A stretch of DNA of 45,275 nt from assembly GCA_964391735.1 (NCBI GenBank), contig CAYMNF010000007.1, positions 1 through 45,275 of the forward strand, written 5' to 3'. Positions 1 to 7,595 of this stretch are shown in pieces. This stretch comes from CAG-1031 sp964391735. Lineage in GTDB: Bacteria > Bacteroidota > Bacteroidia > Bacteroidales > Muribaculaceae. The stretch's first letter is position 1. Each line of letters starts with the position of its first letter. A program made the translations under genes and the position numbers. Below the pieces are notes generated by a model. That model was given only the letters and a program-made list of their open reading frames with translations, ran no database searches and was not told the DNA's origin.

Positions 1-26
1 TTTCTTGGTGAAAATTCAGGCATAGG

Positions 27-57
27 TTGCAAGGATGCAAAAAACTTCATATCTTTG
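27..57 (+). promoter_or_regulatory. Promoter of rpsP
   Basis: A TTG at 27-29 and a TATCTTTG box at 50-57 are separated by 20 nt. This matches the Bacteroidetes -33/-7 consensus. It leaves a leader of roughly 75 nt before rpsP, containing a small G-run/C-run hairpin around 69-86. Confidence 0.75.
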
Positions 58-137
58 CAGCGCTTTTAGGGGGAAATATATCCCTTTTAAGCACTGAACA
101 ATACATAATCACTTAAACTTCAAACCATTATCATCGA

Positions 138-674
138 ATGGCAACAAAAATCAGGCTCCAACGCCACGGACGCAAAAACCATGCGTTCTATCCCATTGTC
201 ATCGCCGATAGCAGGGCGCCACGTGATGGCAAATTTATTGAAAGGATAGGTTCATACGACCCGAATACCAATCCTGCTACAATAAGTTTGGATTTCGACC
301 GTGCTTTGTATTGGCTCTCAGTGGGCGCTCAACCCACCGACACTGTACGTAACATCCTTTCTGCCGAGGGAGTTCTGTTGATGAAACACCTCCTTGGCGG
401 TGTTAAGAAAGGTGCTTTTGACGAGGCCGAGGCTACCCGCCGTTTTGAGGCTTGGAAAGCCCAGAAGGCTACCAAGGCTGAGGCTCTGAAATCAGCCGCT
501 GCTACCAAGAAGGCTGCTGACGCTAAGGCTCGTCTCGAACATGAGCAGGAAGTAAACAAGGCTAAGGCTGAGGCCGTGGCTAAGAAGAAAGCTGACCTCC
601 TCGCCGCTCAGGCTGCCGAGGCCGCTACCGAAACCGCTGAGGAAGCTCCTGCTGAAGAAGCACCCGCCGAATAA
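138..674 (+). CDS. rpsP: 30S ribosomal protein S16
   Basis: Structural protein of the small ribosomal subunit. The first ~80 residues are a clear S16 domain, opening MATKIRLQRHGRKNHAFYP and followed by the conserved RDGKFIERIGSYDP segment. Residues from about 100 to 178 form a low-complexity Ala/Lys/Glu tail, so the protein is about twice the length of the E. coli one; such tails are usual for S16 in Bacteroidetes. The gene has its own promoter and ends at a strong hairpin, so it looks monocistronic. The ATG at 138 fits the family start. Confidence 0.97.
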   Translation: MATKIRLQRHGRKNHAFYPIVIADSRAPRDGKFIERIGSYDPNTNPATISLDFDRALYWLSVGAQPTDTVRNILSAEGVLLMKHLLGGVKKGAFDEAEATRRFEAWKAQKATKAEALKSAAATKKAADAKARLEHEQEVNKAKAEAVAKKKADLLAAQAAEAATETAEEAPAEEAPAE

Positions 675-694
675 TCTCAGAAATCTTCAATCAC

Positions 695-742
695 ACAACA
701 GGGGGCTGCAGCCGTAGTGACTGCAGCCCCCTCAGTTGTTTT
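695..742. terminator. Probable bidirectional terminator after rpsP
   Basis: A perfect 11-bp stem pairs 701-711 (GGGGGCTGCAG) with 721-731, around a 9-nt loop, followed by TCAGTTGTTTTA. The flanks ACAACA and TGTT extend the symmetry. A remnant of the convergent ABC-F gene end begins just to the right (747-789), so this hairpin probably once served both rpsP and that gene. Confidence 0.8.
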
Positions 743-746
743 AGTG

Positions 747-789
747 GTTAACGTGCTTGGGCTATTTCGTCGAGCTCAAGCCAGCGCAT
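747..789 (-). repeat. Duplicated 3' end of the ABC-F gene (remnant copy)
   Basis: This segment matches 1852-1894 at 41 of 43 positions. Read on the minus strand it encodes MRWLELDEIAQAR followed by TAA, identical to the last 13 residues and stop of the ABC-F protein. The two mismatches are third-codon, synonymous changes (GAG/GAA and CGT/CGC). It lies between the rpsP terminator and the inserted BspA-like gene. Confidence 0.9.
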
Positions 790-808
790 TTAGGGCGCCT
801 TCAAGTTG

Positions 809-832
809 TAGTCGTGAAAACCCCCACGACTA
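809..832. other. Small inverted repeat
   Basis: TAGTCGTG at 809-816 pairs perfectly with CACGACTA at 825-832 around an 8-nt loop. A second, imperfect hairpin can form at 821-840 between the C-run and G-run. No coding potential is seen in 790-966. Confidence 0.5.
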
Positions 833-855
833 TGTCGGGGCATTACTATGCGTAT

Positions 856-893
856 TTGTTGGGTGAAAGTTGCTTTATTTTTGCTTATCTTTG
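856..893 (+). promoter_or_regulatory. Promoter of the displaced BspA-like gene
   Basis: A TATCTTTG -7 box lies at 886-893. The segment from 856 to about 899 closely resembles 33981-34022, the promoter of the large porin gene at 34025. Confidence 0.6.
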
Positions 894-912
894 TTGGTGT
901 TAAGATAATATG

Positions 913-942
913 TCATTCATCAGTTACAACACTGGTGAATGA
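913..942 (+). other. Hairpin in the 5' leader of the BspA-like gene
   Basis: TCATTCATCAGT at 913-924 pairs over 12 bp (one U-G wobble in RNA) with ACTGGTGAATGA at 931-942 around a 6-nt loop. It sits between the predicted transcription start (~900) and the ATG at 967. An A-run rather than a T-run follows, so it is not a terminator for this strand; a stability or translation role is possible. Confidence 0.55.
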
Positions 943-966
943 ACAAAAAAAAGTATCTGAGCGCGT

Positions 967-1779
967 ATGAAAAGAATAATCCCCCTTCTGATACTATTGT
1001 TGGTGGGCTGTGGCGACGCATTCCCTCAGGGCCAAATCACGCGCCCCGGCAAACAAACCTCCGCCCCGGCCAAGCCCAAGCCCGGCAAACTAAGCAAGTC
1101 CCAAGCCCAAAAGAGCAAGCCCAAAATCCACATTGAAAGACAAATTGACGGAATAAAATATAGTCTACAAAGTTCCTCCTTGACATGTGAGGTGATTGGG
1201 GGCGATTATTCAGGTGATATTATAATCCCTGAATTTGTATCCTTTAATGATTCTGTATATAAAGTCACACAAATTGCCAAGGAGGCTTTTGCAGGCTGCC
1301 ATGATTTGACCTCGGTGACTATCCCTAATTCCGTAACAACAATTGGAAGTTGGGCTTTTCAGAGTTGTAGCCGTCTTAACTCGGTAATTATACCCAATTC
1401 TGTTACTGAAATCTGTGAATATGCTTTCTTTGGGTGTAACTTTCTAATGTCGATTACTATCTCCAATTCTGTTACAAAAATCGGTAGTGGAACTTTTCAG
1501 AGCTGTAGCCAGCTGATGTCCTTGACTATACCCAATTCGGTTACTGAAATAGATAGTGATGCTTTCGCAGGGTGTAGAAGCCTTACCTCGTTGACAATCC
1601 CTAATTCGGTTATTGAAATCGGTAGTTTGGCTTTCTACGATTGTCAAGCGCTTGTGAATCTCCAATTTGAGACAGGGAATAACGAGATAAGTATATCAAA
1701 GAGCGCTTTTGAGAAGACCCCTGTTGAAAATAAAATTGAGGAGTTAGTAAAGGGGAAAAGGGTGTTGAGAATGTTTTAA
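967..1779 (+). CDS. BspA-like leucine-rich repeat lipoprotein (displaced array member)
   Basis: Predicted surface protein of 270 residues. Residues 1-15 form a lipoprotein-type signal peptide with lipobox LVGC (Cys15). They are followed by the shared leader QGQITRPGKQT at 21-31, a Lys/Pro-rich linker, and a conserved cap (DGIKYSLQSSSLTCEVIGG). Then come six ~23-residue LRR_5/BspA units of the type LTSVTIPNSVTTIGSWAF, and the conserved tail TPVENKIEELVKGKRVL. The leader, cap and tail match the genes at 29.5-34 kb, but this copy lacks the ~45-residue island that interrupts their repeats. The repeat body is AT-rich while the leader is GC-rich. It is flanked by duplicated ABC-F ends (747-789, 1852-1894), which suggests insertion. 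BspA-type repeats are associated with adhesion and host binding; the ligand here is unknown. Confidence 0.85.
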   Translation: MKRIIPLLILLLVGCGDAFPQGQITRPGKQTSAPAKPKPGKLSKSQAQKSKPKIHIERQIDGIKYSLQSSSLTCEVIGGDYSGDIIIPEFVSFNDSVYKVTQIAKEAFAGCHDLTSVTIPNSVTTIGSWAFQSCSRLNSVIIPNSVTEICEYAFFGCNFLMSITISNSVTKIGSGTFQSCSQLMSLTIPNSVTEIDSDAFAGCRSLTSLTIPNSVIEIGSLAFYDCQALVNLQFETGNNEISISKSAFEKTPVENKIEELVKGKRVLRMF

Positions 1780-1851
1780 GGGTGTTAAGGATTATGCCGG
1801 CATACGTGCGTCTCAAAATTGCTACGCCGATACGGTGCGTTGACGTGTGGT

Positions 1852-1894
1852 GTTAGCGTGCTTGGGCTATTTCGTCGAGTTCAAGCCAGCGCAT
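1852..1894 (-). repeat. 3' end of the ABC-F gene, partner of the 43-bp duplication
   Basis: This is the intact gene terminus. It matches 747-789 with two synonymous differences. See the entry for the remnant copy. Confidence 0.9.
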
Positions 1895-3643
1895 CTCGGC
1901 GGCATCCAGAAGGTCGCATACCTCGCTGTATCGCTGGCTTTTCTGGGAAATATCCTCAGCTGAGGCGCCCGACGCAAATAACGCCTCAAGCTCGGTTTTC
2001 TCAGCCGTAAGTCGTTCTATCTCTGCGGGCAGGCTCTCGAGTTCCTTCTTTTGTGCCCAGGTCAGCCGCGGCTTGTTCTCGCGCGGAAGGCGTGTGTCTC
2101 CCTTGGCGGTTTTGGCGGTGCGCTCAGGTTGTTGGGATGCAAACTCGCGATACTCGGTGTAGGTGCCCGGGAAGTCCTTTACTCGCCCTTCCCCCTCCAT
2201 CACAAACAGGTGGTCAACGATATTGTCAAGAAAATACCGGTCATGGCTTACGACTATCAGGCACCCTTTAAACTCCCGCAAGTATTCCTCAAGCACCCCC
2301 AATGTGACGATGTCAAGGTCGTTGGTTGGCTCGTCAAGAATCAAAAAGTTTGGACGTCGCATCAGCACCGTGGCAAGGTACAGGCGACAGCGTTCACCAC
2401 CACTCAGGGTGCTGATGTATTTTTGCTGGTCGGCGGGGGTGAAGAGGAATCGCGTCAAAAACTGCATCGGCGACAATGATACCCCGTCTCCGGGACGGAT
2501 ATCCTCGGCAATGGCGGTCACTGCATCAATAACCCTTTGGTCCGGGTCAAACTCTATGCCGCTTTGTGAGTAATACCCAAACCTCACGGTCTCACCAACC
2601 TCAAAATGCCCGGCATCGGGGGTAACCAACCCCTGCAACATCTTTATAAAGGTTGACTTGCCGACTCCGTTTGGCCCAATAATCCCAACCTTGTCATATC
2701 TGGCAAAGGTGTAGTTGAAGTCGCGCAACACACATTTATCACCAAAACTTTTTGTGACGTTGTGGGCAGTGAAGATTTTTGAGCCTATGTAGTCTGCCTT
2801 AACCAACCCCGGGTCAATATTCCCGCCGCGGGGCTTGCCAAGCTCACGTTTTCGCTCGGTCAGGTCATGGTATGCATCTATCCTGAATTTCGCTTTCCCG
2901 GCGCGGGCCTGCGGTTGACGGCTCATCCAGTCCTGTTCCTTGCGCAATATGTTTTTGATCTTGGACAGTTCGGCATCCATGGCCTCGATACGTTCAGCCC
3001 TCCGCCTCAGGTATTCGTTGTAGTTACCTTTCACCGAGAACAGTCGGGAGTTGTCCATCTCAATGATGCGTGTACACACCCGGTCAAGAAAATACCGGTC
3101 ATGTGTCACCATCAGCAGGGTGGCCCGCGCTTTCCCCAACCATTTTTCTAGCTTCTCAACAGTCTCAATATCAAGGTGGTTGGTGGGCTCGTCAAGAATA
3201 ATCAGCTGTGGGTCTGACGCAATTAGGGCGGCAAGGGCAATGCGTTTTCGTTCCCCGCCGCTCAGTGGGGTGGTGATGGCCTCGGCATCCTCCAGCCCCA
3301 TCTGGTGCAGATAGCGCCTCAGCTTTTCATCCACATCCTCGTCATGGTGAGCATTGGTGAGCACAAGCAGCCGCCGAGCAGCTTCAAAAACGGTGACATC
3401 GTCGGGGATATCCGGCGTTTGGGGCAGATAGCCCACCCGCAGGTCTCGACGGGGAACTACTGTCCCGCTGTCCGCAGAAATACGCCCTGCCAATATCTCG
3501 AGCAGAGTACTTTTCCCGGTGCCGTTTTTGGCTATAAGTCCTACCTTTTCACCCTCTTCAAGGCCAAAGGACACATCGCGGAACAGCGCCCGGCCGTCAC
3601 CAACCGTCTTGGTGAGGTTCTCAACTTGCAATACCGATGCCAT
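1853..3643 (-). CDS. ABC-F family ATPase (Uup-type)
   Basis: Soluble protein of 596 residues with two ATP-binding cassettes and no membrane segments. The first Walker A is GKNGTGKST-like around residue 38, with signature LSGGERKRIALA and Walker B LIILDEPTNHLD. The second set is GPNGVGKST, LSGGERCRLYLA and FLILDEPTNDLD. A charged linker separates the domains, and a C-terminal coiled coil (about 530-596) resembles the Uup C-terminal domain. ABC-F proteins act on the ribosome or, for Uup, have been linked to DNA transactions and ribosome assembly; the exact role here is not readable. The start overlaps the lepA stop by one base (TGATG), so the two are translationally coupled. The last 13 codons are duplicated at 747-789. 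Confidence 0.93.
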   Translation of the reverse strand: MASVLQVENLTKTVGDGRALFRDVSFGLEEGEKVGLIAKNGTGKSTLLEILAGRISADSGTVVPRRDLRVGYLPQTPDIPDDVTVFEAARRLLVLTNAHHDEDVDEKLRRYLHQMGLEDAEAITTPLSGGERKRIALAALIASDPQLIILDEPTNHLDIETVEKLEKWLGKARATLLMVTHDRYFLDRVCTRIIEMDNSRLFSVKGNYNEYLRRRAERIEAMDAELSKIKNILRKEQDWMSRQPQARAGKAKFRIDAYHDLTERKRELGKPRGGNIDPGLVKADYIGSKIFTAHNVTKSFGDKCVLRDFNYTFARYDKVGIIGPNGVGKSTFIKMLQGLVTPDAGHFEVGETVRFGYYSQSGIEFDPDQRVIDAVTAIAEDIRPGDGVSLSPMQFLTRFLFTPADQQKYISTLSGGERCRLYLATVLMRRPNFLILDEPTNDLDIVTLGVLEEYLREFKGCLIVVSHDRYFLDNIVDHLFVMEGEGRVKDFPGTYTEYREFASQQPERTAKTAKGDTRLPRENKPRLTWAQKKELESLPAEIERLTAEKTELEALFASGASAEDISQKSQRYSEVCDLLDAAEMRWLELDEIAQAR

Positions 3644-5430
3644 CAGTCAAGCTTCAATACTGCCAGGAATGCTTTTTGCGGGACCTCAACCGACCCGATT
3701 TTCTTCATGCGTTTTTTACCCGCCTTCTGCTTCTCGAGCAGTTTGCGTTTACGTGATATATCACCGCCATAGCACTTGGCCGTCACATCTTTACGCACCG
3801 CCTTGATGGTCTCGCGGGCAATAATCTTTGTGCCGATGGCCGCTTGGATGGCTATGTCAAACTGTTGGCGCGGTATCAGCTCTTTCAGCTTCTCGCACAT
3901 GCGCCGACCGAAGGTCACTGCATTGTCGACGTGCGTCAGCGTTGACAGGGCGTCAACACTCTCGCCGTTGAGCAGGATGTCTAACTTGATAAGTTTTGAT
4001 TCTCTGAAGTCGTGGATGTGATAGTCAAATGACGCATATCCTTTTGAGATTGACTTCAATTTGTCATAGAAATCAATAACAATCTCACCTAAGGGGATGT
4101 CAAATGTCAGTTCAGTGCGGTTGCCGCTAATGTAGTCCTGCTTCAGGAATATGCCGCGTTTACCCAGGCACAGGGTCATAATGGGCCCGATAAAGTCGGC
4201 GGTGGTGATTATCTGGGCACGGATATAGGGTTCCTCGATATGGTCGATGAGTGTGGGGTCAGGCAGCCCCGAGGGGTTGTGTACCTCGGTGACATTCCCT
4301 TTTTTGTCATAAACGTTATAACTTACGTTGGGAACCGTAGTGATGACATCCATGCCGAACTCGCGGCCAAGACGCTCCTGCACAATCTCCATGTGCAGCA
4401 GTCCCAAAAATCCGCAGCGAAAACCAAAACCCAACGCCGCCGATGACTCGGGCTGGAAAGTCAGTGAGGCATCGTTGAGCTGCAGCTTCTCAAGCGATGT
4501 GCGCAGGTTCTCAAAGTCCTCGGTCTCAATGGGGTACACACCGGCAAAGACCATAGGTTTGACCTCCTCAAACCCCTCGATGGCTTTGGCACAGGGACGC
4601 GCAACATGTGTTATGGTGTCGCCAACGCGTACCTCTTTTGATGATTTTATACCAGAGATTATGTACCCCACGTTCCCCGCTGACAGTTCTTTGCGCGGGT
4701 CCATGTCAAGATGCAGCACGCCGATTTCGTCAGCATAATACTCCTTCTCGGTTGCGACAAATTTTACATGGTCGCCGGTGCGCAGGGTCCCGTTAACGAT
4801 CTTGTAGTAGGCTATAATGCCGCGGAAGGGGTTGAAGACCGAGTCAAAGATCAGGGCCTGCAACGGTGCCTCCGGGTCACCCTCCGGTGCCGGGATGCGC
4901 TCGATGATGGCACGTAAAATGTCGTCAACACCCATGCCGGTTTTACCGCTGGCGCGGATAATCTCCTCACGTTTGCATCCCAACAGGTCTACAATCTGGT
5001 CCTCAACCTCATCGGGGTTGGCACTCTCAAGGTCACATTTGTTGATGACAGGGATAATCTCAAGGTTATTGTCAATGGCCATGTACAGGTTTGAGATTGT
5101 CTGGGCCTGGATACCTTGAGTGGCATCCACAATAAGCAGTGCTCCCTCGCAGGCGGCTATTGAGCGTGACACTTCATACGAAAAGTCAACGTGCCCCGGG
5201 GTGTCAATAAGGTTCAGGGTATATCGTTCGCCATCAAGGGGATACTCCATCTGTATGGCATGGCTCTTGATGGTTATGCCGCGCTCGCGTTCAAGGTCCA
5301 TGTCATCTAATACCTGGGCCTCCATATCCTTGCCGGTGACGGTATTGGTGCGTTCAAGCAGGCGGTCGGCAAGCGTTGACTTGCCATGGTCAATATGCGC
5401 TATTATGCAAAAATTCCTTATCCTTTTCAT
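3643..5430 (-). CDS. lepA: Elongation factor 4 (LepA), ribosome-associated GTPase
   Basis: Translation GTPase of 595 residues, the normal family length. It carries the P-loop AHIDHGKSTL, the DTPGH and NKCD GTPase motifs, EF-G-like domains, and the LepA-specific C-terminal domain ending QKAGKKRMKKIGSVEVPQKA. LepA acts on 30S biogenesis or back-translocation according to family knowledge. It is the first gene of a two-gene minus-strand operon with the ABC-F ATPase. A TATCTTTG box on the minus strand (5439-5446) ends only 8 nt before the ATG, implying a very short 5' leader. Confidence 0.97.
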   Translation of the reverse strand: MKRIRNFCIIAHIDHGKSTLADRLLERTNTVTGKDMEAQVLDDMDLERERGITIKSHAIQMEYPLDGERYTLNLIDTPGHVDFSYEVSRSIAACEGALLIVDATQGIQAQTISNLYMAIDNNLEIIPVINKCDLESANPDEVEDQIVDLLGCKREEIIRASGKTGMGVDDILRAIIERIPAPEGDPEAPLQALIFDSVFNPFRGIIAYYKIVNGTLRTGDHVKFVATEKEYYADEIGVLHLDMDPRKELSAGNVGYIISGIKSSKEVRVGDTITHVARPCAKAIEGFEEVKPMVFAGVYPIETEDFENLRTSLEKLQLNDASLTFQPESSAALGFGFRCGFLGLLHMEIVQERLGREFGMDVITTVPNVSYNVYDKKGNVTEVHNPSGLPDPTLIDHIEEPYIRAQIITTADFIGPIMTLCLGKRGIFLKQDYISGNRTELTFDIPLGEIVIDFYDKLKSISKGYASFDYHIHDFRESKLIKLDILLNGESVDALSTLTHVDNAVTFGRRMCEKLKELIPRQQFDIAIQAAIGTKIIARETIKAVRKDVTAKCYGGDISRKRKLLEKQKAGKKRMKKIGSVEVPQKAFLAVLKLD

Positions 5431-5438
5431 CTTATGTG

Positions 5439-5446
5439 CAAAGATA
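5439..5446 (-). promoter_or_regulatory. Promoter -7 box of lepA
   Basis: TATCTTTG on the minus strand; no convincing -33 TTG is seen at the expected distance. The start codon lies 8 nt downstream of the box, which predicts an almost leaderless transcript. Confidence 0.6.
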
Positions 5447-5469
5447 CTACTTTATTGCGAAATATTATT

Positions 5470-5477
5470 AACTTTGC
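5470..5477 (+). promoter_or_regulatory. Promoter -7 box of the lipoprotein/ABC operon
   Basis: TAACTTTG at 5470-5477, divergent from the lepA box and about 50 nt before the ATG at 5529. No clear -33 element is seen. Confidence 0.55.
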
Positions 5478-5528
5478 GCTTGGAGTGGCTTAAATGTCAC
5501 CCGTGTTATCATTATTTACCCCGAGCTT

Positions 5529-6911
5529 ATGAAAACAACATTCCGTTATTTGTTCACACTTTTGGTTGTGGCACTAACCTTGGCGTCATGTTCCAAGAAG
5601 AAAAATTCAGCCCTTGAGGTTATCCCTGAGGATTTCCAGGTGGTTATGAACATCCAGCTCAACAAGATTGATACCGCCGCCGCTGAGGTCCTCAACACTT
5701 TGCTCAGTGCCCAGCAGCGTCAATTGCTTGCTGACCTCGGCGAGGCGTTGGCCCTTGACAACACTGTCTTGGGTATCAAAAGCATGACCGACCAGGAGGA
5801 CCTCGGCAAGATTATTCTTGCAATACCCGTAAAGGATGAGGCTGCTTTGTCAAAGGCTTTTGACGGATCAAAAACCAAAAACGGCTTTAAGATTCTTACC
5901 TCTACTCAGGGTATTTCTCTGGCTGTGAAGGACAACATCGCTTATTGTATCTCAGAGCAAGACCTGCAGAAGCAATTGCACTTTATCCAGGAATGCCTTG
6001 AGGACTGTGATGAGGACGGTTCAATGGCTAAGGTCAAAGCCGCTTTTGAGGCTTTTGCCGGCAGTGAGGATGTCCTTACCTCTATTTTCAAAAGTGATGC
6101 AATAGGTCAAAAGGACAAGCAGCATGGAGGCCACCCCATGTCTATCTTCAAGGTACGTATCAAGGACAAAAACACCATCGACTTCAACGGATACGCTGTA
6201 TATCCCGACGGGACACGCTTCAAAATGGAGCAACCCCTGGTTAACCTCTCACCCGAGGCGTTGAAGTATGCCGGTGCCGACCCCATGATGACATTAGCAC
6301 TGGGTATCCCCGGCAATTTCAACTGGAAGAAAACCCTCAAGCAAATCAATGAGGCCCTTGAGGAGGTCAATAAAAACCTCCAAATTTCTCAGGCTGATAT
6401 GCTTTTGTATCAGCAATTCCTCAGCAACATTGACGGTACGGTTCTGGTAAGCATAAGTATGAACGGCGACCTTGAGAACACCATCAACACCCGTCCCAAC
6501 CTTTCATTCATTATGCAATGCAAGCCCGGGACCGAGGGCGCTGTCCTTAATATGATTAAAGTGGCTGCCCAAAAGTCACAGGGTATCGACCTTAAGCTGA
6601 ATCCCGATCTCACACCTACCGAAAATAATGTTTTAGGGATACCCGTCTATTTTGGTGCTTTGGATGGTATGGTGATTCTGTCCACCACAGCTCCGCAGCA
6701 GTATGACAATAACCTGCCGGAGATCTTCAAGGGCAAGCAATTGGGCTATGTCTGGAATATTCCCGACCTGTCAAAACTGGTACCCGCCCTTGATACGCGC
6801 ATGAACTTTACCGCCGTAATGGAGGGTGATGAGGTGACCGGCAGTTTCAGCTGTCTTGACAAGCCCATTGTTGATGTGCTGAAGTCCATCGTCTCAATGG
6901 TGGCAATCTGA
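5529..6911 (+). CDS. Lipoprotein of unknown function (resembles DUF4836)
   Basis: Secreted protein of 460 residues. Residues 1-20 form a lipoprotein signal with lipobox LASC, followed by a lysine-rich stretch (SKKKN). The body starts IPEDFQVVMNIQLNKI and has no membrane segment or recognisable catalytic motif. Length, signal and this opening recall the Bacteroidales DUF4836 lipoproteins, but that is recollection, not a search result. It is followed after 18 nt by an ABC transporter ATPase and its permease, so it may be the substrate or a periplasmic partner of that system. Confidence 0.7.
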   Translation: MKTTFRYLFTLLVVALTLASCSKKKNSALEVIPEDFQVVMNIQLNKIDTAAAEVLNTLLSAQQRQLLADLGEALALDNTVLGIKSMTDQEDLGKIILAIPVKDEAALSKAFDGSKTKNGFKILTSTQGISLAVKDNIAYCISEQDLQKQLHFIQECLEDCDEDGSMAKVKAAFEAFAGSEDVLTSIFKSDAIGQKDKQHGGHPMSIFKVRIKDKNTIDFNGYAVYPDGTRFKMEQPLVNLSPEALKYAGADPMMTLALGIPGNFNWKKTLKQINEALEEVNKNLQISQADMLLYQQFLSNIDGTVLVSISMNGDLENTINTRPNLSFIMQCKPGTEGAVLNMIKVAAQKSQGIDLKLNPDLTPTENNVLGIPVYFGALDGMVILSTTAPQQYDNNLPEIFKGKQLGYVWNIPDLSKLVPALDTRMNFTAVMEGDEVTGSFSCLDKPIVDVLKSIVSMVAI

Positions 6912-6929
6912 CCCTCCCGGGCATTAGTA

Positions 6930-7595
6930 ATGCAAAAAATCGAATCCATAACGCTGCGTCAGCTCCTGCCCCACGTTTTCAGGGGCAGCGAGCATGAGGC
7001 ACCCGTCAAGTTCAGCAACGTCTGGCTCGCTGACATCGAGTTTCAGCGAGGTAACTTCTACCTCATCGAGGCAGAAAGCGGGGCCGGTAAGTCATCCCTG
7101 TGCAGCTATATATACGGCCTGAGGCATGATTACAATGGCACGATATTGTTCAACGGGCATGACACTGCCGCCTATGACATTGACCGGTGGTGTGCGTTGC
7201 GGCGCCGGCATCTTGCCTATCTACCCCAGGAGATGCATCTGTTCCCTGAGCTGACGGCTTTTGAAAATGTTGAACTGAAGAATAAACTAACAGGTTATAA
7301 ATCAGAGTCTCAAATACGAAAAATGTTTGAGCGACTTGGTGTATCGGACCGCGCTGACCGTCTCGCCGCAAAACTCTCGGTGGGTCAACAGCAAAGGGTA
7401 GCCGTGATACGTGCACTGTGCCAACCCTTTGATTTCTTGCTGATTGACGAACCCGTCAGCCACCTTGACGACAAGTCCAACGCCGCTGTGGCTGCTCTTG
7501 TCAACGAGGAGGCTCGTGCCCAGGGGGCTGCTGTTATCGCCACATCCGTGGGTAATCATATCCAACTTCCTGATATGCAAAGTTTTCGCCTATGA
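6930..7595 (+). CDS. ABC transporter ATP-binding protein
   Basis: ATPase of 221 residues. Walker A is ESGAGKSSLC (about residues 47-56), the Q-loop is YLPQEM, the signature is LSVGQQQRVAV, and Walker B is FLLIDEPVSHLD. Length and motifs fit the LolD/MacB/FtsE-like group that pairs with FtsX-fold permeases. The stop codon overlaps the start of the permease gene by four bases (ATGA at 7592-7595), so both are co-translated. The glycine usual at the third signature position is valine, a tolerated change. Confidence 0.92.
   Translation: MQKIESITLRQLLPHVFRGSEHEAPVKFSNVWLADIEFQRGNFYLIEAESGAGKSSLCSYIYGLRHDYNGTILFNGHDTAAYDIDRWCALRRRHLAYLPQEMHLFPELTAFENVELKNKLTGYKSESQIRKMFERLGVSDRADRLAAKLSVGQQQRVAVIRALCQPFDFLLIDEPVSHLDDKSNAAVAALVNEEARAQGAAVIATSVGNHIQLPDMQSFRL

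Noticed and set aside
2051..5430. Many open frames on the plus strand opposite the ABC-F and lepA genes
   Set aside because: They are shadows of strongly conserved minus-strand genes and show no family motifs.
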